64,000 bases of DNA from Artemia franciscana (GCF_032884065.1 NC_088873.1:3863604-3927603); one strand, 5' to 3'; shown: positions 36,861 to 48,900, counted from the stretch's first letter. Notes: generated by a model not told the origin, from the letters alone. Program-made: numbers and translations.

Positions 36861-39800
36861 TTAACAATACGATAGAACTAGAAAGGATCATTTCTTCGCA
36901 CTTTTTTTAAACAGCGATATTTCACTTCAAATATTTTAAAAGAAAGTCGGTAAATAAAACACTTGTAATCAACAACCACTTATGAATTAGCACTCCAAAT
37001 GCTTTCAATTAAGAATTGATCAGATTCCAGAGTATAAAGATTGAGTGGCGTGCAACCCCCAATAATTTCAGTTCGTTGTGAATTATAATGTTTATCTTCA
37101 CTCTAATTTGAAAGATTATGTTTTATTTAATTATAGAAAGGCCCATCAGGCCATTAACCCTTGCTATAATCGTATTCTCATTTTTAGCATATTACACAAA
37201 TCTGAACATATATTCCCTATTGCATCCCCTGTCAGGCTTCGTCAAAATCTGAGCTTCTACCACACGCTGTGGCTGATTACTACCCAGGGTATGACAACCC
37301 AAGGGTATTCTTTTTAACTAGATCGTTTTGTTTGACCCTTGCACAAAAAGATATAACACGATACATCAGCTCATCTATTCAACAATAGGCTTAATTTTAT
37401 AGGTTTGTCAGCTTAGGCAATAAACCTTTTAAAATTTATTGAAGGGTCCTCATTTTTTATGGTCTGGAGCTAAGATAGTAGTTTTGATTGTATTTTGATT
37501 CTATTTGCCTATTTTAAACCATTTAATTTTCCGAAAATAGAAATGGACACGGTTATCTGAGCGTCTTGTCTTGATTAGTGCCACTACACGTTTTCTTTTG
37601 TATCTGGAACATTGTAACTCTAATTCATGTTTTTATTTCTATGCTAACTCTAAACGTTTATGCTGGTTATGTGTTGATGCTAATGTTATGCTGATTAATA
37701 GGTATCTAAAGTATAATGTTTCAAGTTCTTGTCTCTGACGTTCATCCTCTTGACGTTTTCTGACGTTCATTGTCTTGACGTTGTCTCTGACGTTCTTGTC
37801 TCTGACGTTCATCCGTAATAATGAAGGAAAAACAAATACAATTTAGAAACAGTAGAGAAATTTCTTTGTTTGATACGGATAAGCAGTGTAGTCTTTGTCG
37901 CTATTTAATCAAGGACAAGAATCAAAGAACATATCTTCTTTTCTTTTGGTTCTAAAATTAACTCCCTAAAAGTTTTGAGCGATTAAGCAGTGTTTTTTTT
38001 TTCTTTTTTCAGACATGTGTGTCTGGCCAAGCACCTGCATTGGCTAAGAAGTTTAGCTAGACATACATTAGGGCGCCACCGTTAAGCGTAGATAATAAAA
38101 ATAGTAGTGAAAAAGTTTCTTGGTTTCTAGAAATTGAAGCATAAGACATAGAGTTCCCGACCCAGCTGGAAGTTGCAACTTGGCTGTAACTGTTGCAACC
38201 CAGCAACAGCGAGTTTCATATGTAAACACGAGCTTCCTGGATGACCTACGGCTGTTGGACCGCGGGAACAGATACTTGTCTAGACATATACATATAAGCG
38301 GACACGCATGTAATAGTCAAGCTTTCCAAGAATCTTTTAAATGGAACATTTCAAGCTGCTTATGTTTTTTCCCTGCTACACGGGCTTCAGTGGCAGTGAA
38401 GGCAATGGACTTAGAGAGAATGAAAAAAGACTTCAGAATCCAGAAAAAAAAATTAAACTTGATTGAGGATGGACATAATAATATGTTCGCGCTTGTAACT
38501 AGATGAATTTGAAGGTTTTTTTTTCATAGCTCGAGGAGCTTCGCTTTGTCGTATTAACAGTGCACCAGCTCAATCCCCTTCAGCAGACCCTTTAAATGGA
38601 ACTCAGCCAATCGGCAGAAATTGATCACGTCTCCTGGCAATGATTGTCAATGACAATATTATCGTTCATTTCTTTTGGTAGCTGGAAGATTTAAATAATC
38701 TTTGAACAATTTTTTTTCACGGCAGGCACAAGTCACAATGTCTTTTTGCATGTTCTATATGCAATTATTGTCACATTTGAAACCACAAATCCAGAGTCTT
38801 TGAAGCAAAAAAGTCGTTCAACTCCTGATCACTAGATTGGAAAATGAGTGTGAAAAAGCTTCTTTCATGGTCTATATTCATCTATATTTTTTAAATTGTT
38901 GGGATGATGTAAAACAAAATTGCATTGGGAAAATTTAGGTAGGATTTTGAAGGATGTAAAAATCAAGTCATGTTAATTGGAGATGTGCGTATTTGAAGGG
39001 GGTGGAGCTTCTGACCCAAGCCCAAAGATTTTTTTCCATTTTATCCGATTTGTTCAGATAACTTGTTCTTATTCCTTTTCAACAAAACTGAAAAACCTAA
39101 AAGTAAAAAAAATAAATACGAATTATTATTAACTTGTTGAAAATGAACTGAAAAGAAGAATTTTTTGTTGGGGATCTATGAATATAAGTGAAAAAAAGTG
39201 CAAACTGGATTTGACATTCCATAATCTTGTCTTTTTAATTCGTTTTCTTCAAATTGCTAACTTTTTTTATTTATGACTTTTTTATCTATTTATTCAAATC
39301 AATTTGATAAATATCTTATACAAAGTTCAATCGATTTTGTGCCCCTCGGTTTCATTAATACTACTAGATTCTCAAGAAGAAAGAAAAGCATTTTCTAATC
39401 TAGGGCAATTTTGGAAACGAGTTTTAAAAAATCTATATTTATTTACATTCATTGTAGCATTTACTTCAAATTTAGGGATGAAACCGTCTATTTTAATGTT
39501 AGAATTTCACAACAGTAAAAATTCTATTTTTCATTTAATCAGATTTATACATAAGCATTATTAACCTAAAGACTTCAAAAAACAAAAGTGTTTCTAAAAA
39601 AGAACGCTGAATTTTAATTTACTATAATTCGAATTTATCCATTTATTTTTTCTGTGTTTAAAAAAACGCACTATTATCTTCAGGAGATGTTGAGATTATA
39701 TGTGAAACGTAATATCAGGTATATGGCCCCATACCTACAAGCGCTTATTCTGTCCATGAAATTAACCATTATTCGCTCACGTATGTCCACTTCAACTTCG

Positions 39801-40593
39801 TTGAGAACTCATTCAATTTCTTGTTTGTTCCAACAGATTGACAGATTTCTTTTTATAAACCCGTGACTTAGTATGCCCCCAAAGGAAAACGTCACATCTT
39901 ATGCAACAAAATACTTTGATGCTGACTCCAACACCTCCACACATAGTTTCCACTGAAATGCTCTGCTCGAACTGTAATCATCGAAGGACTTATATTCTGT
40001 ATGATTAGGGAACTAAGGTAGCCCTTTGAATTAGACCTCCTCCAATAGTTCATTAGCGATAAGGCAGGTAAGTAGGCTCTTATCTAGGTAATCTAGGTAA
40101 GATTTTTTTTTATCCCTTTGTATCCCTTGCCATGGAGCCTTTCGAGGGGGAATAAGAGTATTGTATTTATATTGGTTGAATAAAACTCTGAGGTCTTTTT
40201 GAGACACCCTAATACTGCAGCAAGAAAAAGAAAAAATTCAACACCACCGACCAGGGAAGTACACAGAGGGGCATCTGGGCCAAGCCCAACCCTGAGTAGT
40301 CCTAAAATCCTGGACACTCCATATTCAAACTATGATGAAAGTTTTTTTTTGTTTTATTGCTCTCCACCCGAGACAAACTCCTACACACATGCCTGTCATG
40401 GGTGTATAGTGAGGCTGTTCGATTTAAGTAGCCAGCTAAATTAAACTGTTAACAGCAAAACAGAAGAAAAAGCGTAACGTAATTAATACTTCTTAAGACT
40501 TGTGGTTTCACGGCTGAGGACATGTGAAGCACTTAGGACACAAATGATTATTTTTCTTTGGCTCCTTAATATTGATGATAAAAAAACTGATAT
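36861..40593. other. No supported gene; one weak ORF
   Basis: Mostly AT-rich DNA. A 108-codon frame at 38180-38506 (+) has less skewed composition than its surroundings and ends MDLERMKKDFRIQKKKLNLI; a CTTCAG acceptor-like site lies at 38384-38389, so a terminal exon is conceivable, but I recognise no domain. A short tandem array lies at 37728-37818. Confidence 0.4.
37728..37818. repeat. Short tandem repeat of TCTGACGTTC / TCTTGACGTT
   Basis: The GACGTT core recurs seven times within about 90 bp with spacing of 11-17 bases. Confidence 0.8.
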
Positions 40594-42290
40594 CAAGCAG
40601 TTCGTGGTAACGAACTGTAGTAAAGAGCGACCCGGCTCAATAGTAACAAAAACTCTAAAAAATGAAATTTTGATACCAATAGCTACATCATAGTAATTGC
40701 AATTTAATCCTGATTTTAGATATATAAGTTTCATCAAGTTTAGTCTTACCTATCATAAATTACGAGCCTGAGAAAATTTGCCTTATTTTAGAAAATAGGG
40801 GGAAACATCCCCTAAAAGTCATAGAATCTTACCGAAAACCACACCATCAGATTCAGCGTACCAGAGAACCCTATTGTAGAAGTTTCAAGCTCCTATCTAC
40901 AAAATTGTAGAATTTTATATTTTTTGCCAGAAGGCAAATCACGGATCCGTGTTTATTTATTGTTTTTTTTTTCCAGGGGTGATCGTATCGATGCAGTGGT
41001 CCTAGAATGTTGCGAGAGGGCTCATTCTAACGGAAATGAAAAGTTCTACTGCCCTTTTTAAGTGACCAAAAAAATTGGAGGGCACCTAGGCCCCCTCCCT
41101 CGCTAATTATTTTCCCAAAGTCAACGAATCAAAATTCTGAGATAGCCATTTTATTTAACGTAGTCGAAAAACCTTATAACTGTGTCTTTGGGGACCACTT
41201 ACTCCCTTACAGTCCCCGTGGGAGGGGCTACAAGTTATAAACTTTGACCAGTGCTTACATATAGTAATGGTTATTGGGAAGTGTATAGACGTTTTCAGGG
41301 GGATTTTTTGGTTGGGGAGGGGTTGAGAAGAGGGGTATATGTTGGGGGATATGTTTGGGTATTTTTCCATCGAGGAATTTGTCATGGGGAAGAAAATTTC
41401 CATGAAGGGAGCACAGGACTTTCTAGCATTATTTAAAAAAACACAATGAAAAAATAAATATGAAGAAGTTTTTTCAACTGGAAGTAAGGAGCAGCGTTAG
41501 AACTTAAAATGAACAGAAATTATTGCGTATATGAGGGGCTCACCCCCTCCTAATACTTGGCTCTTTACGCTAATGTATTTTCAGTAATTTCAACTATTTA
41601 TTCTACGGCTTTTGTGATCAAGGGGTCATTTTTAATGAATTGGGACAAAATTTAAGCTTTAGTGTAAAGAGCGAGGTACTGACGAGGAGGTGAGCCCCCT
41701 AATATATGTAATAAAAACATGAGACTACAAAAGCTCGTTACGTAAGCTAATTTATAAGTTACGTATATCTTTTACTAATAAAAACATTCGCAAAAAATTA
41801 AAAGTTCTAGTATCCTTTTTAAGTCAAAAAATCGAAGGGCAACTAGGCTTCCTCCCCCACTCCTTTTTTTTCAAAATCATCCGATCAAAACTATGAGAAA
41901 GCCATTTAGCCAAAAAAAAAAAAAAATGCAAATTTGGTTTTAATTATTCCTTTGCGGAGAGCCCAAATCAAAACATGCATTGATTCAAAAACGTTCAGAA
42001 ATTAAATTTAAAAAAAAATAAGTTTTTTTAACTGAAAGTAAGGAGCGACATTAAAACTCAAACGAACAGAAATTACTTCGTATATGAAAGGGGCTGCTTC
42101 CTCATCAACGTCTCGCTCTTTACGCTAAAGTTTTTTACTGTTTTAAAAAGTAGAGCTGAGAGAAAGAGCCAAACTTTAGCGTAAAGAGCGGGGCGTTGAT
42201 GAGGAAGCAGCCCCTTTCATATACGAAGTAATTTCTGTTCGTTTTAAGTTTTAATGTCGCTCCCTACTTTCAGTTAAAAAAAACCTGTTT
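40594..42290 (+). mobile_element. Family A element, nearly complete
   Basis: 5' terminus TCAAG then CAGTTCGTGGTAACGAACTG at 40598-40617. All parts of the copy at 17088-18800 are present in the same order and closely similar in sequence: body, inner hairpin (about 41470-41715), linker with TACGTAAGCTAATTTATAAG (41740-41762), and terminal hairpin (42018-42288). No coding capacity. The close match of the two copies over 1.7 kb shows that these parts form a single unit. Confidence 0.82.
42018..42288. repeat. Near-perfect terminal hairpin of family A
   Basis: Left arm AACTGAAAGTAAGGAGCGAC to ACGCTAAAGTTTTTTACTG; right arm CAAACTTTAGCGTAAAGAGC to TCGCTCCCTACTTTCAGTTA. Arms of about 115 bp differ at only a few positions. 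Confidence 0.92.
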
Positions 42291-42295
42291 TTTTA

Positions 42296-42842
42296 TATTT
42301 AATATAAGTAAGGAATAGCATTAAAATTTAAAACGAACGGAAATTATTCCATGCATAAGGAGGTTACCCCCTCATGAATTCCTTGCTCTTTACGCTAAAG
42401 CTTGACTTTTGTCAAAACACTTTAAGAGCAACTGTTGAATACAATGAGAAGCATTTTCAAAGCACAAAAATTTTTTCACGTACCAAGCAAAGGATTGAGA
42501 AGGGGGCATCCCCCTCATGCAAGGAATAATTTCTGTCCGTTTTAAGTTTTTCTGTTGCTCTGGACTTTCAAATGAAAAAAAAAACATTCTTTTGATTTCA
42601 GATTGTCTTTTAACTTATGCAGAGAATTAACCTAACCTTTTTGAAAATCTTGCACTTTTTCTCAGCTTGTAGCTTTTGATGAGTAATATTAAATTTAATG
42701 AAATTTAAATATTTGGAATCAGCATAAAAGCCAATTCTTTTGATGCATTAATTGTTGTTAAAATTCCCTTTTTTAGAGCTTGGATAACTGCTGGGCCGTG
42801 TCGCTGCTTACTTAGGGTTCGTTACCATGAACTGTTGGATTC
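42296..42842 (-). mobile_element. Family A element with internal deletion, minus strand
   Basis: The right end has the 5' terminus GGGTTCGTTACCATGAACTG (42815-42834) and about 200 bp of body (AGCTTGTAGCTTTTGATGAG, AGCATAAAAGCCAATTCTTT). The left end is a worn hairpin (42300-42590: GTAAGGAATAGCATTAAAAT against GTTTTAAGTTTTTCTGTTGC). Both ends in the right order with the middle missing point to an internal deletion of one element. Confidence 0.65.
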
Positions 42843-43030
42843 TAAATGGTTAGAAAAAAATCGAAAATAAATGGAAAATGAAAATGAAATAGCAAAAATT
42901 AAAAAGTAATAAAAAGCATAAATTTAGAAAATTTAATGAAAGTAATCCATGACTTAAACCGGAAAGCACAAAATATCTTTATATAGAATGTGATAAATGT
43001 GAAACTGAACAGTAAGATCTTTTCCAAAAT

Positions 43031-44191
43031 TTTATGGCACTTGGTATTTATCCAGTGACATATAGCGATCGCAATTGCTGTCGGTCTGTCTGTCGGTCGG
43101 TCTGTTGATCCCGGTTTTGCTAGTTCGGGCACTTCCGGATAAGTTAGGACAATGAAAATTGGCAGGCGTATCAGGGACCAAACCGGATTAAATTAGAAAT
43201 ATTTTCTTCTGCGATTCGACTATCTGGGGAGGAGTGGAGGGACGGTTAATTCGGAAAAATTGGAAAAAATAAGGTATTTTTAACTTACTAACGGGTAATC
43301 GTATCTTGATAAAATTTGATATTTAGAAGGATCTTGTACTTCAGAGTTCTTATTTTAAATCCCAACCTAATCCGGCAACATTGGGGGGAGTTGGAGGGGA
43401 ATCCGGAAATCTTGGAAAACACTTAGAGTGGAGAGATCGGGATGAAACTTGGTGGGAAGAATAAGCACAAGTCTTAGATAAGTGATTGATAAAACCAGAC
43501 TGAATCCTCTCTCTTTGGGGGAGTTGGGAGATGTTAATTTGGAAAAGTTAGATAAATTGAGGTATTTTTAACTAACGAATGGGTGATAGGATCTTAATGA
43601 AATTTGATATTTAGAAGGAACTCATGTCTCAGAGCTCTTACTTAAAATCCCAACCAGATCTGGTGACATTGGGAGAGTTGGAGGGGGAAACTGGAAATCT
43701 TGGAAAACACTTAGAGTGGAGAGAACGGAATGAAACTTCGTGAGAAGAATAAGCACATGTCGTAGATACATGTGTGAGACTGTATCCGCTTTATTTGGGG
43801 GAGTTAGGGGGGTCCAGTGCTTTGACGGGTTCGGTACTTCTGGACGTACTAGGACAATGAAAATTGGTAGGCCTGTCAGGGACCTGCACAAATTGATTTG
43901 GTAACAGTCGTTTCCCCCGATCCAACCATTCGGGGGGCTGAAGGGAGAGGAAAAATTATAATAAAAGAGGTATTTTTAACCTACGAATGGGTGACGGATC
44001 ATAATGAATTTCGATATTCAGAAGGATCTCGTGTCTCAGAGCTCTTATTTTAAATCCCGACTGGCATTAAGCCTCTGATTTTCTTTTTGAATCAATCTAT
44101 TGATTCTTGGAATTTTTCTAGAGCTCATGCTCTATAAGCTCTTGGCTCTTCCCACCTCGTCACAAGTGCCATATGAGCTCTTAGCTCTTGT
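43031..44191 (-). mobile_element. Family C element, minus strand, both ends, few units
   Basis: Left side on the plus strand: TTTATGGCACTTGGTATTTA and the GTCTGTCTGTCGGTCGGTC run (inverted right end). Right side: CACAAGTGCCATATGAGCTC TTAGCTCTTGT in two adjoining pieces (inverted left end). Between them are about three units with AGAGTGGAGAGATCGGGATG and GGTATTTTTAACTTACTAAC. At 1.16 kb it is less than half the copy at 33633, showing that unit number varies. Confidence 0.82.
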
Positions 44192-45566
44192 TTGTTCAAA
44201 AGCCATTGATAGATTTTCAGAGGGTATTTTGACCGGACCAAGTTGAGGTAGCGCTGAATAATCTATGAGGATTGTTTCCACTTGAATCCCCATCCCACAC
44301 CTCCCCGTCCACAAAACTCCCCCACTTAACATCCTACCTAAAAAAAAAATTATTCCACGCATTCTCCGCTCATTAGACTCTTCAAAATACAGGTCCCAGC
44401 CTCTCAACATAGCAAGATAATATTTAATTTGCTTTAAGATATTTGTATTCCGCAGCTTTTCAATTACTGCACCTCGGCTAATATTGGAATATAGAAGTCT
44501 AAAACCAAATCTGGCACTATAGGAAGGAAATTAAAATTAAAAATTAAAATTATTATTTAAAAAATTTTAATTATAATAATTAAAAAATTGAAATTAAAAA
44601 ATTACCCCCACCTCTAAACGTTGAGGAAATACCCTTTTTACATCTTCATTTTCTAAAATTGAAAAATCCCCCTCCCTATACTTTTTATGTCACTAACGAA
44701 AGTCACTAACGAATTTGGGCAGGATACATCACTTTGCAAAATATATGCTTGCTGTAGTTCACAGCTTAGATACACAATAAGTATATATAAGCTCTGCTAT
44801 AGTTGCTTTATGACAATCTGTTACACTCAAAATTAATTATCATTAGAAAATCAAAAACATTTTTCGTCGTAGAAAAAAAAAATATTTTATCGATTGTTGG
44901 GAAGTGGGCAGTTGAGCGGAAGGAGATGTTTCAGGATGGACAGTTGTGTTTGCATTTGATTGTACGAAAAGGTAGTTCTGTATGGGTAGTTGTGGGTCCG
45001 AACTGTTTTAAAAGAGTTCAGTATTTTTATTCAAGGATTAAACCCGCATTATCAGGACTAGATCGAACACAAGCACGAATACAACGATTTTAATTTATTT
45101 TTTGGAAGGGGTTGCTCTTAAATGAGGAGAGGGGAATAATACATAGCAATAATAACTACATGAGATTATTTACTGATTGGATACAAATTTCTTCTAAAAA
45201 TATGCTAAAAGATATATCCTCCCATTTATAATCGGTTGAGCCTCTCCCAAAATGTAGTTTTTACAAAGCCACATTCTTAGAAATCTGATAGTAAGCCCAG
45301 GAACAGTTTAACTCAGTTGTAGCTTAGGAATTCCAGGAAGCCAGCACTTAGGCAAATAACAACCAGTAGCCCTTAGGAAGCATTTGCTGGCTGCAGCTTA
45401 GGTGTTTGAAAGCCGTTCTCCGTTTTCCTTTAGTTTTCCGTTTCCGTTTTCCGTTTTCCGTTTTCCTAGTTTTCTTAGCTTGCACAGGAGCTGAATATTA
45501 CTCTTTTGACTTCTAAATCCCAGCATAATGGAAATATTATATCTTTATTCAAGAAATTAGATAATA
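44192..45566. other. No supported gene
   Basis: Just right of the family C element, a minus-strand frame (44410-44192) reads through IQVETILIDYSALPQLGPVK with some protein-like quality and is cut by the insertion; I do not recognise it. A short TTTTCCG tandem run lies at 45415-45472. Confidence 0.4.
45415..45472. repeat. Short (TTTTCCG)n-like tandem repeat
   Basis: Six imperfect copies of CCGTTTT or CCGTTTC. Confidence 0.75.
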
Positions 45567-45708
45567 CTAGCTGTTGGGGTGGCGCTTGGCGCCACCCTAA
45601 CACCTAGTTGTTGGGGCGCTTCGCACCCCCCAAGCCCCCCCGCGCGCGTAAGTCGTTACGCGCCATATTAGTTACGCGCCTTTGTAGTTGTGTCCCTGTG
45701 TCCCACCT

Positions 45709-45712
<4 letters not shown>

Positions 45713-45786
<74 letters not shown>
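45713..45786. repeat. (TA)n microsatellite inside the Helitron
   Basis: About 37 perfect AT units directly after the helicase relic. Confidence 0.97.
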
Positions 45787-45789
<3 letters not shown>

Positions 45790-45947
45790 TTTCACTACGT
45801 AAAACATGCGAATATACAACATTCTTCGCTGTCCCATTGTCTGTGCATATAAATAGATTGTCTATTTATTGACTCTCGTTTACTGACTCTTGAACATGCA
45901 ACATATAATTGTCCATGGGAAAAACAATCCGTATTCAGATCTATACC
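45787..45947 (-). pseudogene. C-terminal relic of the Helitron PIF1-type helicase
   Basis: The minus strand reads GIDLNTDCFSHGQLYVACSR (start 45947), then after a frameshift DNLFICTDNGTAKNVVY. SHGQLYVACSRV is the motif VI region of PIF1-family helicases and the NLF...KNVVY ending is the usual C-terminus of the Rep-helicase protein of arthropod Helitrons. This protein nicks and unwinds DNA for rolling-circle transposition. Only the last 50 residues or so survive, lying about 220 bp from the 3' end of the element, which is where the autonomous protein would end. A frameshift and a stop inside show that it is not functional. Confidence 0.82.
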
Positions 45948-45961
45948 TCATTATTCTAATG

Positions 45962-46372
45962 ATGTGTCCCTGTGTCCCGGTCGTCATTTATATTCCCTGT
46001 GTCCCAGTCGTCATTTGTATCCCGGTGTCCCAGTATGTAATTTCTCTTTGAGTGTCCCGGTCGTCATTTATACTCCCTGTGTCCCGGTGTCCCGGTCGTC
46101 ATTTGTGTCCCGGTGTCCCGGTCTGTAATTTATATTCGAACAATCCCTGTGTCCCGGTCGTCATTTATATATCCCGCCTGTGCCCCTGGCGTCCCCGTTG
46201 TAGTTGTGTCCCTATGTCCCGGTCGTCATTTATATTCCCTGTGTCCCGGTCGTGATTTGTGTCCGGGTGTCCCAGTCTGTAATTTCTCTTTGAGGTTCCC
46301 GGTCGTCATTTATATTCCCTGTGTCCCGGTCGTCATTTGTGTCCCGGTGTCCCGGTATGTAATTTCATCAGT
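45962..46372. repeat. Minisatellite of GTGTCCCGGT / GTCGTCATTT units inside the Helitron
   Basis: About a dozen units made of the words TGTCCCGGTCGTCATTTATA, TTCCCTGTGTCCCGG and GTGTCCCGGTCTGTAATTT in changing order. Open frames here are artefacts of the repetition. Confidence 0.9.
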
Positions 46373-46379
46373 TGACAAA

Positions 46380-46505
46380 CATGACGTCAGTCGACAAAAA
46401 ACTTCATGACGAAATACAGCTCAATCCTTATAATGACGTCAGTCGACAAACATGACGTCAATCGACACACAAACATGACGTCACTCGACACACACACACA
46501 CACAA
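46380..46505. repeat. ATGACGTCAGTCGACA tandem words and (CA)n
   Basis: ATGACGTCA followed by GTCGACA or variants occurs four times, then a short (AC)n run just inside the Helitron 5' end. TGACGTCA and GTCGAC are palindromic words. Confidence 0.85.
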
Positions 46506-46525
46506 CTTATTTTTATATATATAGA

Positions 46526-46914
46526 TATTTTATGGTAAAATACCGGGGTTAGAAGGAATCCTACTTTGTGTTGCCACAGGGCCAGGGCTACCTGACGTCC
46601 TCCTTTTGGAGAAAGAACCTGCCTTTTTTATATCTATCGTCTTGTCCTTCCCTTTTTGCAAAAAAATAAAATACGTTTGCCCTCATTTTCATGTTTAACC
46701 AGCACGAAGCAATCACACAAACATGAATACCCAAAACTTGTGAATTTTTAAATATGAAATAGAACATTTTGCTCATTAGAACAGGGTCCTCTTGTTGTGA
46801 GATATTTAGAAATTATATTTAAGGAGAGTAGAGTTATATTGCACAGCTGTCCTGGACTGGCAACACCAAACTACATTACTGAAAAACCTTTTTCGCGCGA
46901 TGCCCAGGTACCAA
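46526..46914. other. No gene seen
   Basis: Short AT-rich frames only; no motif. Confidence 0.5.
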
Positions 46915-47153
46915 CCTCCTGATCCATTGGCTTCGACCGGGAAGTGAAATGTGTGGTTGGGGGCAAATTATTCAGCGCCCCCCTGCCTTTCTCCCAGATT
47001 TCTCCTAGTATCCAATTAGAACTAGATTGAATCTGTCTGACCTTACATAGTCATATAATTGACCCCTGTTTCAAACCAAATAACCAGTGACACCAGGACT
47101 CGAATCCCAACCTCCGGATTTCAAGTCTTGCTAGGACGGCTACAACTACAGGA
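46915..47153 (-). mobile_element. tRNA-Ser-derived SINE
   Basis: Read on the minus strand, 47153-47088 resembles a tRNA: TAGCCGTCCTAG in the D-arm/A-box place, GACTTGAAATCC as the anticodon loop of tRNA-Ser(UGA), and GGGATTCGAGTCC as T-arm/B box (one mismatch to GGTTCGANTCC). The anticodon and acceptor stems do not pair well, so it is not a working tRNA gene. The less conserved body runs left to about 46915 (CCTCCTGATCCATTGGCTTC). A split pol III promoter in a short, non-coding, dispersed sequence is the SINE pattern. The left boundary is uncertain. Confidence 0.6.
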
Positions 47154-47257
47154 TATAATTGAATACATTCAGAAAATATAATTTTAGCATCCTGTTGAAT
47201 GAATAATTCTTTTGTAAAAATATTTATCTTCCTATTTATACAAGAATAAAGGACATT

Positions 47258-47368
47258 GTCAAAGGTGATTTGTCAAATGATTTTAATTTGTCAATGATTT
47301 AATTTGTCAATGATTTGTCAATCATTGACAAGATGTCAATGATTTAATTTGTCAAAGGTGATTTGTTC
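47258..47368. repeat. Tandem TTTGTCAATGATT repeat
   Basis: Seven copies of TTTGTCAA with ATGATT or AGGTGA spacers, including one inverted copy (ATTGACAA), in about 110 bp. Confidence 0.85.
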
Positions 47369-48192
47369 CTATATTGAAGGCACTAACTGTGATTTTAACG
47401 ATACAAGTTTGTTGCCAGTCTTTCAGGGCACTCAGATCCCTTCACCCTTTGTTAAAGGTACTTCAAAACAAAAGCAGTGCTTTCTAAGCATGGCTATTTT
47501 TGAACATAGACCTATTAGAAATACTGAATGTTCTCCTTTCTCCACCGAAAATACCAAAAATACTCCTTTTATCTAAACAGAGATTCTCCTGCTTGGCAAC
47601 CCTGCCTACGGCCCTACACTAAAACAATTTTTTCAACTGTCCAGGATATGCTATACATGGCGCTTTTGTCACTCCACCTTTTGGACAAGCCTTGGTAATG
47701 ACAAATTGAGTGACAATTTTGTATTCACTCATTTTTTCATGACGGGTGAACATTCAATCTTTTTTTCTATTTAAGGTTCAAGCCAACAGAAATAACAATA
47801 AAGGATAAAAAAAACTAAGTTATTCATGCGAAGTATGATTAGTATATAAAATTAATTCAAATCCAACATGAAAGGGAGTTTCCTTATAAGATGCACTTTT
47901 TTCTATTTTATTTTGTTTTTCGGTTACACCTATATCTGTTCAAGCTTGCTATTTATGGTTCTGTTAGCTAAAAATCCGAAGATCTTTACAATTCAAATTC
48001 AATTTTTTGTTCATGAACCTGTAGCGTGAGAATGTATATTTTGCAAAAGATTTAAAAATTGTATCAAAAATAAAACTACCGTGTTCTGGTTATGTTAGCT
48101 AAAGAATTAAGCTTCTTTAATTTTGTGTCTTAGAAAGTAAAAAAAAAAGGGAAAAATAACAGTAAATAAATTGGTCAAACTGCCTTTGATAA
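47369..48192. other. No supported gene
   Basis: A 75-codon frame at 47349-47576 has no recognisable motif and begins inside the tandem repeat. AT-rich remainder. Confidence 0.5.
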
Positions 48193-48389
48193 GTCTTCTT
48201 CTTTTTCAGTATTTTTCATTCTTTTTTTCTCCTGTTTTTTAAGCACTGAGGGCGGCTTAGCAAATAATACTTATAAGATGCGAAACATTATTTTTTTAGC
48301 TTATTTTTTGATTTTCGAAGAAAATTTTCTATGGATTATTTTATTTTTAGTTATCTTGTGTCATCACCGCACTATACCATGTTAAGCCT

Positions 48390-48423
<34 letters not shown>

Positions 48424-48900
48424 TGGATTATGTGATCTTTTCCTCTTGTCGCTTTTGAAAAGTCTTCCCTTTTTCTGTATTTTTCATTCTTTTTTTCTTC
48501 TGTCTTTTTTTTAATTTATTTTTTCATTTTCGAAAAAAATCTATAGGGATTATTTTATTTTAGTTATTTTGTGTCATCGCCTCACTATAAAATGTTCTGC
48601 CTTATTTTTTTATTGCATTATGTAATCTTTTCCTCTTGTCGTTTTTGAAAAGTCTTCCTCTTTTTTTGTATTTTTCACTCTTTTTTCTCCTAGTTTTTGA
48701 GCGCCGAGGTCAGCTTAGCAAATAATACTCATAAGATACAAAGTATTATTTTTTTAGCTTATTTTTTTATTTTCATAGGAACTTTTCTAAGTATTATTTT
48801 ATTTTTAGTTATCTTTTGTCATCACTGCACTATAAAATGTTCTGCCTGTTTTTTTTTTTTTATTGTATTATGTGATCTTCTCCTCTTATCGTTTTTAACC
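48193..48900. repeat. Three-copy tandem repeat of 190-270 bp
   Basis: Each copy has, in order, AAGTCTTC(C)CTTTTTCTGTA-like start, CATTCTTTTTTTC, the block TATTTTATTTTTAGTTATCT, GTCATCACCGCACTATA, a T-run, and TATTGGATTATGTGATCTT. Copies start near 48193, 48463 and 48651; the middle copy lacks the AGCACTGAGGGCGGCTTAGC block. Confidence 0.85.
48391..48421. repeat. 31-base T-run
   Basis: Uninterrupted T-run inside the first tandem unit; the same position holds 7 and 14 T in the other units, consistent with slippage. Confidence 0.95.

Larger units (their letters stand above)
45567..46525 (-). mobile_element. Helitron copy with both ends
   Basis: On the minus strand the element starts TCTATATATATAAAAATAAG at 46525 and ends in a 9-bp hairpin GGGTGGCGC-CAA-GCGCCACCC (45597-45577), six bases, then CTAG at 45570-45567. 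The flanks are A on the 5' side and T on the 3' side. 5' TC, 3' hairpin plus CTRR and insertion between A and T are the defining marks of Helitrons, rolling-circle transposons that leave no target duplication. The inside has a helicase relic, a (TA)n run and two minisatellites. At 959 bp it is non-autonomous. Confidence 0.92.

Noticed and set aside
44132..44410. 92-codon minus-strand ORF
   Set aside because: Half of it is family C terminal sequence; the remainder has no recognisable motif.
46052..46409. ORFs rich in Ser-Arg-Pro-Val-Val-Ile
   Set aside because: Products of the TGTCCCGGT minisatellite inside the Helitron.
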